From the NCBI GenBank assembly GCA_003255065.1, contig QAOA01003368.1, positions 379,145-443,144 on the forward strand: a DNA stretch of 64,000 nt. Direction: 5' to 3'. A model generated the notes under the pieces. That model was not told the origin of the DNA. It did no database searches and was given only the letters and a program-made list of their open reading frames with translations. This stretch comes from Cercis canadensis. Taxonomy: Eukaryota; Streptophyta; Magnoliopsida; Fabales; Fabaceae. Numbering within the stretch: the stretch's first letter is position 1; the number at the start of each line of letters is the position of its first letter. This document shows, in pieces, positions 14,108-25,569 of the stretch. The position numbers were made by a program, and so were the translations under genes.

Positions 14108-14491
14108 GGTGAGCACTATGCTACCATCTCCTTATGTTACTCCCTTATGCTGCACCCCCTCAGTTTGATAGAAACTAGTGGGACTTAGAGTGTAATTTTA
14201 GTGTCATTACAAAGATTTTAAAAAAATGAGTCATTCAATATGTGTCAAAATACACAATTTCTTATAAAATGTAAAAATGACACGATATAAGAAAGTAAGA
14301 AAAAAAATAAACTTACAAATGTTATTTCTTTACACGCTTTTTTATATCGTGTTGTTCTTGCATTTTATAAGAAATTGTATGTTCTGGTACATATTGAGTA
14401 ACTTAATTTTTTAAGATATTTACAATGACATTAACTCTCATTGGTCTCATGTGTGAGTGGAGAGTGATAGCATAACTAGCTTACCCTTCAC
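14108..14491. mobile_element. Foldback MITE, family A, copy 1
   Basis: A 384-bp hairpin-like element. The left half (GGTGAGCACTATGCT..., then TTTAGTGTCATTACAAAG and CACGATATAAGAAAG) reappears reverse-complemented in the right half (...TATATCGTGTTG, TTACAATGACATTAAC, AGCATAACTAG). A second copy lies at 16687-17082. A shared TTAAATA occurs at both flanks and may be part of the target duplication, but the exact ends are uncertain. There is no coding capacity. Confidence 0.7.
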
Positions 14492-16009
14492 TTAAATATT
14501 GTCTCTAATTTTAGTAATAATTGTGACACGTGGAGGCGAGAGTTTGGGGCATAGGTGTCTAATCAAGGGGCTCCTTGAGCGAAAGAGGCGCCAAAACCAT
14601 TTGAAGTTCAGAATAAGTGGAATCTGGTAGTGCTCCAATGGGAACTTATCCTTGGCAACAATAAAGCCATAAAACTTTTGACATGTGTGGTCTATCTTTA
14701 TAAAGAATATTATCATAAAAAGTGAGCCTCTAATTATTAACTAAACCTGTAACCCACGTCTTGATAAAGCCAAATAAGGTACATCTCAAAACTTGGCTAA
14801 AGATTTTTCAAATAAATATATATATATATATATATGTAGATTTCATCTCAATAAGAATTGTGGGCATGGGTGCTGCAATTTCCACACATCTCTTTCTCTC
14901 TACTAGCAAACGCTTGCAAATGTCATTTTCATGGAGACCTTCCACAAAGGGAACACAATATGGTTGTTCAAGATTCTTGGCATTTCCCTCCACTATATCT
15001 GTAATGATTATTTTTTACTAATAAAAGAAAATTATGATGGGAATTATGATTATCTCATCAAGGTTCAATGTTTTGGCTTATTATATTATATTCTTCGAGA
15101 TTAAGTGGCCCACTTTGTTATATGTAACTATTTAGTCGGTGTCGGTCGAGAGGTTCTTTTTTTTCTTGAGATCCATATATTCAAAATTGAGATTATATAA
15201 TACGGTACTTATTCTCTTTCATAAATCTCTAACTTATCTATTTTTAATGGGATTTGACCACACAAGATCTTTATATAGTTCAATATCCAATACTCAATCA
15301 CTATAACTTTTTACTTAATTAGATTCAAATCAAAAGTTTCTCATTAATTAAGTCTTTAATTAGTCAATTCATTGATATTTATCATTAACTAGTATTACTA
15401 AAACGGGGAGAATTTGAGCATAAGTTATAAGTTAAAAACATTATTGCTGAAAGATTACTTTGATTACATCTGCATAGACATATTCATGAAGGATGAGGAC
15501 CTAAAAGTGCAAGAATTGGTAGTCCATGTCATTTTTAAGAACGAAATCTTTTGATCTACCTTAAATAAACAAATAATAAAAAGAAGAAGGAAATTTTCAT
15601 TGAGATTAAGGTTGTGAACAAGTATAAATGAAATAAAATCCTTTTTCTTTGGGCTAAAAAATGAAATTAAATGTTCAATGATGGAACAAGACTAATGTGA
15701 TTGGGTATGACTTATATAAGAGATTTGACAAGCCCAACCCAAACATTCCAATTGCCCAAAAAAGAACCCTAAAATTTTGTTTTATTTTGATTTGTCAAAT
15801 CCAAGTTACCCCCTTATGGATATATTTTAAATAAGAGAGCGCTTTTTTTTGGGAAAAAAATCACTTAGGTAAACCCTAAAAATCAGAAAAGCACTTAAAG
15901 GTGATCTTGAGCCAATTTTTTCCACTAAATTATGGATAATTATGCCGTTTAAGTTTAACTAACTTATTTTACAGTTTTATTTTAATGATAAGTGTATCAT
16001 TGGGCTAAC
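14492..16009. other. Intergenic stretch with a TA microsatellite
   Basis: Contains a short (TA)n run at about 14817-14836 and otherwise AT-rich sequence. Overlapping small frames on both strands at 14761-15021 are chance ORFs. Nothing else is recognised. Confidence 0.45.
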
Positions 16010-16158
16010 TTTTTTTTTTTTGGGCGATTTCAAGAGTGCACCTCCACATCGGCTTGGTGCATTAAGAAGAAAAATTCCATTAAATGTTGGCCCCAAGATT
16101 TGAATACTGACTAACTTTGATAAATTTATTGGATCCTTACCATTAAGTTAAACCTTAG
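16010..16158 (-). mobile_element. Probable degenerate tRNA-derived SINE
   Basis: Read on the minus strand it has a pol III A-box-like segment (TTAACTTAATGGTAAGG), a B-box-like segment (GTATTCAAATC) and an A-rich tail, the T run at 16011-16021 on the plus strand. I could not identify a target duplication, so the ends are approximate. Confidence 0.45.
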
Positions 16159-16686
16159 GGTTAATTTATTTTTACAGTTGATTAATGTGATTTTGGTACC
16201 TACCAACTACCAGTACCAATCACACTAAGGATGACTAAGTAAGTTGCTAACTGCATTCGAAACCACTTCAAATGCTTCTAAAGGTAAGTGTATTCTTTCA
16301 GTTATTATGTCATTGTTTTTTTTTCTATTTTTGGGGTTGGATCTTACTTTAGACATTGACCATGACTTAGAAAATAGTCGTTTTCTCCTTTTTGAAAGGA
16401 CTAAATTAATATTTAATCCTTTTAGAAACAAAAAATAGTTCCAATTTCAAATTTTCCTTTTTTATTTTTAAAAAAGAAGAATCTGCATTAAATTAGTGGC
16501 TCCATTTATTTGATAAAAATATAGAAACAGCCAAACAAAAATCATCCAAGCCAGAGGTCAAAGGTTACTGATCAAATTAACTATCCAAGAGTCACAATTA
16601 TAACTTGTATATTTTATATTTTTATTTTTAGTTTTGGTATGCATATCTGGAAAAATAAGTAATGATGGAAAACCATATAAATAATA

Positions 16687-17082
16687 GGTGAAGGTTAAGC
16701 TACTATTCTCTTATGTTACCACCTCTATTCACGCATGAGATCTAATGAGAGTTGCAGTATGATTTTAGTGTCATTGTGAAGATCTTGAAAAATTAGGTAA
16801 CTAAGTATATGACAAGACACACAATTTTTTTTATAAAATACAAGAACAACATGATATAAGAAAGTGTGTCAGGAAATAATTTTTTCAAGTTTACTTTTTG
16901 ACATGCTTTCTTATATCGTGTCGTTCTTACATTTTATAAAGAATTGTGTGTTTTGAAATATATTTGGTGACTCAATTTTTCAAGATCTTCACAATGACAC
17001 TAAAATTACACTGTAAGTCCCATTAGGTCTCACTTAACTGAAGGAGGTGTAGCATAAAGGGATGTCAACATAGTGTTCACCT
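16687..17082. mobile_element. Foldback MITE, family A, copy 2
   Basis: A 396-bp element with long inverted repeats and the same internal blocks as copy 1: TTTAGTGTCATTGTGAAGATC on the left and its complement GATCTTCACAATGACACTAAA on the right, around a centre with ATATAAGAAAG and CTTATATCGTGT. The ends are GGTGAA and TTCACC. I see no clean target duplication. Confidence 0.72.
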
Positions 17083-19348
17083 TATTAATATTAGGTCTAC
17101 CTCCACTTTTACAAGTCATTACTACTTATCGACGTCATAGTTTACTGATAAAATGACCACCACTATAGTACTATAATTATAACATTCCAAGATATCACAT
17201 ATCACTATATTAAACTAATAGAAAGTCTTTTTCATGTGAGTATGACTATTTAAAGTCAGTGTACTTGATTCGTGCCTTATCTTGCTTTTTCTATTTCTCT
17301 TATCTCTCTTCACGTATTTTCTCTCCCTTCTATTTTAATTACATGTGCGGTGCACGGATTTACAACTAGTTAAACAATTAATCATGTAAGCATTAGACGC
17401 AAAACGAAAACAAATTACATAAGCATTACAAAAGAGGTATATTTATTTATTCAGTTAAGCATTACAAAAAAAAAAAATAGGAACCATCACAAAGATCTGC
17501 ATGTGGATATGCGTACGTACATCTTAAAATTATTACTAAAATATAATTTGTCTATAACTCGTCTATTAGGACAAATATGGCCAATCCCAATGTTGAATGT
17601 TGAATGTTATTTCAAAGTGATTATACGAAATTATAAAATCATCCAATCTTGATTTTTAAGTTTTTACTAGATTATAATTCGAGAGTAATTTTTTTTTTTT
17701 TTGGTACCGTAGTGAAGTGGTTTTGGGATCTTAGGTATTCTACCTAAGTCTGTAGTCTAGTTAAAAGTATGTTCTTTATGTTAAGACTTAAGGGATTCGT
17801 GATAAAATTACTCAACAAAAGGGACCAAAGACATATCAGCCAACAGCTCCAAATGAAGCCAATCAAGAGGAGTTCCAATTAAGAGAAACTAGAGAGACAT
17901 CATGCATAGCATTGCGTTTTGCTAGCTTGTCTTCATAGAAATTAGCTTTTTTGTAAACATGTCTGAACTTTTTTATTTTAAAATTTTAGATGTCTATGCT
18001 TAAAACCTTGCTTACTTAGGAATTTAAGATTTTTTTTTTATAGATATTTCTTGTATATTTTAAATTTTAAACAATTTTAGTATCTCACAATCTGATATAG
18101 CAACTAAAAGTATAAGACTGATATCCTCATTCCTTTTCTTCTATTCGAATCCTCTCAATTATAAATATTGTTGCTATTTATCTATCGATTTAAAAAAAAA
18201 AAAAAAAAAAACTAAAAGCATGCATTAATATTTTGTTAAATTGATGGTTCTTAAAAAGTTTGGTTGAGAACAATCACTCAATTATCTTGCTTTGGTTAAA
18301 GGCTATGGGTGATGGAACCCACCATTACCATCACGGCATTACCATTACCAATAGACAACTCAACACGCAGTCTAAGGCTTTGTAGGTTGCTTGTGAAGTT
18401 CCTTTCAAGTATTACATCAACTATAATTATTTAGGATTTTTTATATATATACTAAGGAGATATATGATATTTTTTTAATATAATAGTACTACAGTTATTG
18501 ATCTGAAAAATAATTAATCTTAACTATTAAAAATAAATGGCCAAAAAATATTTCTATATCAACAATTGTGATGATGATACATAAAAAAAATATTATATAC
18601 CTCTTTAACATAGTAGATTATGATTAAGACAAGGTTTGCTTTAATTAATAGGTATTAAATAATAATTAATAATAAAATAAAAAGAGGAGTACAGTTGAAC
18701 GGGGCCCACCTGTATGCTGAATATGAAACCGCTAACCGCAAAGGCGCAAACCCATTTGAATATTGTTCTATCACAATTGCTCCATTTCATGAAGAAGATT
18801 ACAAATTTACAAGGACTCCATTGGATTCAAAATAACTTGGAGTTATATTTTTTCACAGAAAATATTATTTTATCAGATTTTTTGATAAACTGATATAAGA
18901 AAAACTGTATAGGTCATATGAAGTTACTTTATGAGACGACAAAAGCCATTTTTATAAAATTAATAATTTGTGAATCTAGTAATACATTTATTAATTATAA
19001 GAATTAAGGTGTTTTTTTCTTTTTATATAATTGTACAAATGCTTGAATTTTGAATCTCTTTTGTATTACCTTACACCTAGTGACTTATAATATATAAAGT
19101 ATTTAGTGTTTAGTGACCCAAAAAGGTCCATAATTAATGTAAACTCTCATATTAAATTTTATTGAACTATTGGAGTATTTATAAAAGTTTAGGATCAAAT
19201 AATCTAAAATATGCGTCAACTGGACTGTAGATCAGTTGGTTACAAAATTCTTTTTACAATAAGATGATTTTATGTTCGAAACTTCTTATTAACAAAATAA
19301 GGGTCTTAAAACGCTCATCCATACAAAACTATAGTTGTAAGTGTTTTG
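17083..19348. other. Gene-poor intergenic stretch upstream of the retrotransposon
   Basis: AT-rich with a poly-A run near 18190. Around 19213-19280 there is a weak SINE-like A-box/B-box pair (AGATCAGTTGGTTA and ATGTTCGAAAC), too degraded to call. No gene was recognised. Confidence 0.4.
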
Positions 19349-19353
19349 ACAAC
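19349..19353. repeat. Left target-site duplication ACAAC
   Basis: The same five bases follow the right LTR at 25565-25569. Five bases is the standard duplication for copia integrases. Confidence 0.92.
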
Positions 19354-19662
19354 TGTAAAATGCTGGTATGGAGATAAACCAGAGAGGAAGAGAGAAAGAA
19401 GAGTGATACAGCAGAAGAGAAATCAAAGTATTTCAGTATATTATCTCGAGTCAATCAGAACTATACAAGCTTTCACTTTATATACAGTGTGCAGCAGTGA
19501 ACTAATCTAACCGAGTAGTTAGAGTATAGCTCAGCAAGTAACTAACTAGCTAACTAAGGTTAAATAACTAAACTAACCGTAGTTAGTAACAACTGATCTA
19601 GTTAACCATATAACTAACTTGTAACTCAAGTTTATAAACAATCTTAGATATAAATCTGTACA
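19354..19662 (-). repeat. 3' LTR of the copia element
   Basis: 309 bp, matching 25256-25564 except at four positions. It carries the minus-strand TATA motif TATATAAAG at 19476-19484. Confidence 0.96.
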
Positions 19663-19674
19663 GCCCCCCTTCAA
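19663..19674 (-). other. Polypurine tract of the copia element
   Basis: The minus strand reads AAGGGGGGC directly before the 3' LTR, the expected site for plus-strand priming. Confidence 0.85.
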
Positions 19675-20150
19675 GTTGGAGTTTGGAATTGATGAAAGTC
19701 AACCAAACCCAACTTGGACACTAGAGAATGAAACTGAGGACCAGCGAGGCTTTTAGTGAAGAGATCTGCAAGCTGGTTGGTGGTGGAGATGTGGCGAGGA
19801 AACACAAAACCAGACTTGTATTGGTCACGCACCAGATGACAATCAATCTCTATGTGTTTGGTGCGTTCATGAAACACTGGATTAGCAATGATATGAAGAG
19901 CAGCAGAATTGTCACACCATAAGGGAATGGGTAAAGGAACAGGATGCTGCAAATCTTTAAGGATATAGCTAATCCATTTCAATTCACAAACAGTGTTGGC
20001 AAGGCTACGATACTCAGCTTCAGCTGAGGACCTGCTGACTGTGTGTTGCTTCTTGGTCTTCCAAGAGATCAAGGAATCACCCAAAAAAATCTGTAAGAGA
20101 CCTGCGTGTGTCGTTGCAGGCTGCCCAATCAGCATCACAATAGCCAACAA
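19671..20150 (-). pseudogene. Copia RNase H C-terminal part, out of frame with the rest of pol
   Basis: Encodes the end of the copia polyprotein: [20 protein letters not shown], the WCDNSAAL block, [11 protein letters not shown] and a terminal FTKSL segment. These are conserved landmarks of copia RNase H. It lies in a different frame from the upstream pol ORF, and the two overlap around 20077-20150. The in-frame homology begins only after the T-rich run near 20087-20095 (minus strand), so a small deletion there probably split the gene. Confidence 0.9.
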
Positions 20151-22902
20151 GAGAGGAAGCAGAGGCAGAAGGGTAGAAAAGTCCCTTGGAAGGAGTTCCT
20201 TTAAGGTATCTCAAGACAGAAATAGCTCCATTCCAGTGTGCCTGGGTAGGGGAATGGAGAAACTGGCTAAGCTGCTGAACAGCATGGGTAATGTCAGGGC
20301 GAGTGAGATTGAGGTAGAGTAATCTGCCAACCAGTCTCCTATAACGTTTAGGATCAGCCAAAGGAGGACCAGCACAGGAAAATTTCTGTCCCTTAGGCAG
20401 AGGGGTAGCCACTGACTTGGCTCCTAGAAGACCAGCATCTGCCAAAATGTTTAAGACATACTTGCGTTGGTTGACATAGGTACTAGAAGGACCACGGGCA
20501 ATTTCAAGACCAAGGAAATATTTGGCAAACCCCAGATCCTTGATGGTGAAGCTGTCATGAAGAAACTGCTTAACATGTTGAACTGCAGAGTCATTGGTGC
20601 CAGTAATCAAAACATCATCCACATATACCAAGAGGGCTAAGAAAGTGGTTGAAGTAGTCATAGTGAAGAGGCAGTGGTCATGAGCACTCTGAGTAAAACC
20701 ATAACTAAGGAGTTTGACACAAAATTCAATGTTCCACTGCCTAGAAGCCTGTTTCAACCCATAGAGGGAACGTTTTAAGAGACAAACTTCATTATTCTTG
20801 GCTTTGGTGTAGCCTTGAGGAGGCTGCATATAGACCTCTTCATCCAGAAAACCATGTAGGAAGGCATTGTTTATGTCCAGCTGATGCAGAGGCCACTGGT
20901 GAGCAGAAACAATAGCCAAAAAAATTCGCACTGTGACAAGTTTGGCTACAGGAGAGAAACTATCCTTGTAGTGCACGCCTTCAATTTGGTGATACCCTTT
21001 AGCCACTAATCTGGCTTTGTAACGATCAATAGTGCCATCTGGGAGGTATTTGACTTTATAAACCCACTTGGAACCAATTGCTTTCTTGCCAGGGGGGAGG
21101 GAAACCAGATCCCAAGTGTGGTTAGATTCAAGGGCTTGCAATTCCTTTTCCATAGCCTGAACCCACTTATCATGTTTGCTAGCATGGTAATATGTGTGTG
21201 GTTCATGGATAGCAGACACATTGGCAAGAAAAGACATGTAAGAGTTAGTGAAGAAAGGGGAATGCTGGTAGGGAAATGTGAGGGGAGTGTAAGGGAAAGT
21301 GCTGGGTGAAAAACCAGCAAGGGTAGAGGTAAGTGCAGATGGTAAATATGAGGAAACAGTCACAGTAGAGACAAAATCTTCCAGCCAGGCAGGTTTAAAT
21401 TTTTGCCTAGCACTTTGGCGAGGAACATGAGTAGGAGCAAGAGGAGGTAGGGTAGGAGGGACCTGCTCATGAGCAGAAATAGGAGCATCAAGAGAGTTGG
21501 AATCTGAATCAATGTCCACAGAAGGAGGAGTAGAAATAGGAGGAAGGAAAGGTGACTGAGAAGAAGAAATAGGGTCAGAGTCAAGAAATGGAAGTGGTAG
21601 AGAAACATCATTCCCAGCAGTGGACAAAGTAGCATAAGGAAAATGAGTTTCATGAAAAACCACATCACGAGAAGTATAAATTTGGTGGGAATCAATATCA
21701 TAGACCTTATAGGCCTTCTGACCGTGGACAAAACCTATAAAAATGCATCTATAAGCCCTAGCTTCAAATTTATCCTTGTGTGGTTTAGTATTAGTTGCAT
21801 AACATAAACAACCAAAACATTTCAACAAAGCATAATCTGGTATCCTATTGTGCAGAGCCTCATAAGGGGTCTTCCAATCCAAAAATTTGGTAGGCAATCT
21901 ATTAATAATATAGGCTGCCATAAGGAGGGAATGATCCCAAAACCTGATAGGGAGGTGAGCTTGAAACATTAAGGCTCGAGCTATTTGTAAAATGTGTTTA
22001 TGTTTCCTTTCAACAACTCCATTCTGTTGGGGTGTGTAGACACAACTTTTGTGATGAACAATACCTAAGTGAGTTAAAAAAGATTGACATTCCTTGCTAG
22101 TGAACTCAGACCCATTGTCTGTCCTAATGCACTTAATTTTTCTTTGAAATTGAGTGTGTATCATTTGGAAAAAAACTTTGAGTGTCTGTAATGTCTGATG
22201 TTTATGAGTGAGCAAAAAAATCCATGTGGCTCTACTACAATCATCGACCACAGTAAGCATGTAGTGAGCACCTGTGATGGAGGATTGGCTATATGGACCC
22301 CATAAGTCAATATGTAGAAGGTCAAAAGGATAACTAGACTTAGTGTAACTAAGAGGAAAAGACAACCTATGCTGTTTGGATTTATGACAAATATCACAGG
22401 ATGAAAGTAATGTGTTATCAATGCCTTTTAAAAACGAAATATGCTGTAAAGAGTGCAGAGAAGCATGGCCAAATCTGTTGTGCCACAAGGAAATCAAAGT
22501 TTTATTCAAATGATCAGAATCAGTACAAGGAAGTTTGATAGAATTACATACTGAATCAGAGGAAGATGTAATTGGAATATTCTGATCATTACAAGCAAGG
22601 AATGAAGCTGTAGTAAGGAAGGAAGTTTTGTCTAAAATGTAAAGGTTTCCAACCACTGAACCAACTGTAAGAACTTCTTCAGTCTGAGGGTCCTGTAGAA
22701 TGCATTTATCAGGGAAAAAAACAAATTTAATCTTAGCTGTCTTGGCTAATTTCCTTACAGAAAGAAGATTAAACTTGAAGCTTGGAATATAAAGGGCTTC
22801 AGTGAGGGTCAAGTTGGGGCTAAGGTGTATATCACCTATTTGATGAACTGTTTTAACAGATCCATCAGGGAGAAAAACTGGAGTAATTTGGGATACTGGT
22901 CA
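20077..22902 (-). pseudogene. Copia pol: integrase, reverse transcriptase, start of RNase H
   Basis: Continues in frame from gag after the TGA codon at 22902-22900. The long open stretch starts at 22812. Domains in order: GAG pre-integrase with a zinc-binding pattern (LWHNRFGH...CDICHKSKQ), the integrase core (DLLHIDLWGPY, VVDDCSRATW, IRTDNGSEF), a proline- and serine-rich linker, RVT_2 reverse transcriptase with the catalytic YVDDVLITG, and the first RNase H acidic block [15 protein letters not shown]. Translation ends early at about 20077 because of the frameshift. The element could move only if proteins were supplied in trans. Confidence 0.93.
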
Positions 22903-24168
22903 TGGTTTGTGTAACAAGGTGAGGTCAGTGCACATGTGGTTTGATGCACTTGTGTCTACTATCCAAGTTCCAGGTTGCACATTGTTAGCTAACTGTAAGA
23001 CATAATGAATAGTAGGATTGGAAAGATTACTTGCATATTCTGCAAAATTCTCAACGTGTGCAAAGTTGGCATGCCCTTTCATCATTTTGGACAATTCCTG
23101 CTGTATCATTTCTGTCAAGGTTCTCTGATCATGAATTTTATCTGCATCATTCTTCATGTTGACATCCAAGGGATTATCTGCCATATTAGCCAAATGTTTG
23201 CCTCCCATTCCCTGATTTTTCTGCCCCTTGAGCTCTTTATACCAGTCCGGATAACCATGCAGTTTGAAACAGGTGTTTTTGGTATGACCACTTGTGTTGC
23301 AGTGAGCACAAGTCAGTTTGTCATATTTTTCATTCTTTTTCTCATTGTTACTGAACTTCTTGTAGTTTCCTCTTCCCATACCAGAGCCTCTTCCCACAGA
23401 GGACTTTACCATCATTGCTGAGTTATCCACTTTCCCTAGCAGGTTGAGGTGAATCTCACGTTGCTTTTCAATCCTTAAAATCATGGAATAGGCCTTATTA
23501 ATTGATGGCAGGGGTTCCATGACCAGAATTTGATTCCTCATGTGATCTAGATCATCACTAAGCCCCATTAGGAATTGCAACAACTTGCTGGAGTGAGCAA
23601 GATCAGAAACTTTCTTTGTCACATCACAAGTGCAATTCTTGCAGGTGCATCTTGGAATTGGCTGTACACAGTCCAATTCATCCCATAATTTCTTCAGTGC
23701 AGTGAAGTATTTAACCACTGACTGATTTCCTTGAGAAATTGTGCTAATTTCTCTTTGAATTTGGTAAATCTGTGGTCCATTAGATTCACCAAATCGTTCT
23801 TCTAATTCCATCCACAAGTCTCTAGCTGTTGATGCATAGAGAAATGCCTCCACTATGTCCTTTGAGATGGAATTCAGGATGCATGATCTGATCATGCAAT
23901 CCACACGAATCCATTGATCAAAGTCAGTTGAACATTCTTCAGGTACTGCATACCTCCCATCGATGAATCCGAGCTTCACCTTGGCTCCTAATGCTATTTT
24001 AATCGATCTACTCCAAGACAAGTAATTGTTACCTGTCAGAGGAGTGGTAACCAGTTGCATCCCAGGATGATCCGAATTGGCCAAAGCCATGGGATCTCCA
24101 TTGTAGTTCGTCGATGCCTCTCTGTGTGACGAGGCAGTTTCAGTTGGCGTAGCATTGTCAGTATCCAT
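22900..24168 (-). pseudogene. Copia gag and protease N-terminus, ends at an in-frame TGA
   Basis: The 422 codons start with the N-terminal gag domain (LTGNNYLSWSRSIKIALG), followed by a UBN2-like capsid region, a CCHC zinc knuckle (CAHCNTSGHTKNTC) and the protease active-site region WIVDTSASNHMC. The glycine usual in the D-[ST]-G-A protease motif is serine here. The TGA at 22902-22900 falls where related elements read straight through; beyond it the frame stays open into pol. The first 357 bases of this gag repeat at 24812-25168 beyond the gap. Confidence 0.9.
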
Positions 24169-24170
24169 TG

Positions 24171-24811
24171 NNNNNNNNNNNNNNNNNNNNNNNNNNNNNN
24201 NNNNNNNNNNNNNNNNNNNNNNNNNNNNNNNNNNNNNNNNNNNNNNNNNNNNNNNNNNNNNNNNNNNNNNNNNNNNNNNNNNNNNNNNNNNNNNNNNNNN
24301 NNNNNNNNNNNNNNNNNNNNNNNNNNNNNNNNNNNNNNNNNNNNNNNNNNNNNNNNNNNNNNNNNNNNNNNNNNNNNNNNNNNNNNNNNNNNNNNNNNNN
24401 NNNNNNNNNNNNNNNNNNNNNNNNNNNNNNNNNNNNNNNNNNNNNNNNNNNNNNNNNNNNNNNNNNNNNNNNNNNNNNNNNNNNNNNNNNNNNNNNNNNN
24501 NNNNNNNNNNNNNNNNNNNNNNNNNNNNNNNNNNNNNNNNNNNNNNNNNNNNNNNNNNNNNNNNNNNNNNNNNNNNNNNNNNNNNNNNNNNNNNNNNNNN
24601 NNNNNNNNNNNNNNNNNNNNNNNNNNNNNNNNNNNNNNNNNNNNNNNNNNNNNNNNNNNNNNNNNNNNNNNNNNNNNNNNNNNNNNNNNNNNNNNNNNNN
24701 NNNNNNNNNNNNNNNNNNNNNNNNNNNNNNNNNNNNNNNNNNNNNNNNNNNNNNNNNNNNNNNNNNNNNNNNNNNNNNNNNNNNNNNNNNNNNNNNNNNN
24801 NNNNNNNNNNN
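24171..24811. other. Assembly gap, 641 N
   Basis: A run of N inside gag. The 357 bases left of it (23814-24170) and right of it (24812-25168) are the same sequence with two mismatches. The gap therefore probably separates two overlapping contig ends and may contain no missing sequence. Confidence 0.9.
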
Positions 24812-25168
24812 ACAAGTCTCTAGCTGTTGATGCATAGAGAAATGCCTCCACTATGTCCTTTGAGATGGAATTCAGGATCCATGATCTGATCATGCAATCC
24901 ACACGAATCCATTGATCAAAGTCAGTTGAACATTCTTCAGGTACTGCATACCTCCCATCGATGAATCCGAGCTTCACCTTGGCTCCTAATGCTATTTTAA
25001 TCGATCTACTCCAAGACAAGTAATTGTTACCTGTCAGAGGAGTGGTAACCAGTTGCATCCCAGGATGATCCGAATTGGCCAAAGCCATGGGATCTCCATT
25101 GTAGTTCGTCGATGCCTCTCTGTGTGACGAGGCAGTTTCAGTTGGCGTAGGATTGTCAGTATCCATTG
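24812..25168 (-). repeat. Second copy of the gag 5' end
   Basis: 357 bp matching 23814-24170 except for one base near 24879 and one near 25150. It joins directly to the gag leader and primer-binding site, so this copy carries the true gag start (ATG at 25166-25164). Confidence 0.9.
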
Positions 25169-25243
25169 CTTCCAAATTCTGCTCTCACAATCTTCTTCGA
25201 AGTAGTCAAGCAGTCGAAGATTCACGCAAATCAAGATCGATTT

Positions 25244-25255
25244 GCTCTGATACCA
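25244..25255 (-). other. Primer-binding site (initiator tRNA-Met)
   Basis: The minus strand reads TGGTATCAGAGC directly after the 5' LTR. This is the standard plant copia site, complementary to the 3' end of initiator tRNA-Met. Confidence 0.93.
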
Positions 25256-25564
25256 TGTAAAATGCTGGTATGGAGATAAACCAGAGAGGAAGAGAGAAAG
25301 AAGAGTGATACAGCAGAAGAGAAATCAAAGTATTTCAGTATATTATCTCGAGTCAATCAGAACTATACAAGCTTTCACTTTATATACAGTGTGCAGCAGT
25401 GAACTAATCTAACCGAGCAGTTAGAATACAGCTCAGCAAGTAACTAACTAGCTAACTAAGGTTAAATAACTAAACTAACCGTAGTTAGTAACAACTGATC
25501 TAGTTAACCATTTAACTAACTTGTAACTCAAGTTTATAAACAATCTTAGATATAAATCTGTACA
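25256..25564 (-). repeat. 5' LTR of the copia element
   Basis: 309 bp with TG...CA ends. The TATA motif TATATAAAG at 25378-25386 (minus strand) would drive transcription of the element. ACAAC follows at 25565-25569. Confidence 0.96.
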
Positions 25565-25569
25565 ACAAC

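Larger units (their letters stand above)
19354..25564 (-). mobile_element. Ty1/copia LTR retrotransposon, coding-defective
   Basis: A complete element inserted on the minus strand, with two 309-bp LTRs (5' LTR at 25256-25564, 3' LTR at 19354-19662), TG...CA ends, an ACAAC target duplication, a primer-binding site and a polypurine tract. The internal order gag, protease, integrase, reverse transcriptase, RNase H is that of copia. The LTRs differ at 4 of 309 positions by my count, so the insertion is recent. The coding region is broken by an in-frame TGA and a frameshift. As assembled it is 6211 bp, but 641 bp are N and the gag 5' end occurs twice around that gap, so the true length is probably near 5.2 kb. 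Confidence 0.97.

Noticed and set aside
24155-24835. Open frames spanning the N run on both strands
   Set aside because: They are made of N and have no biological meaning.
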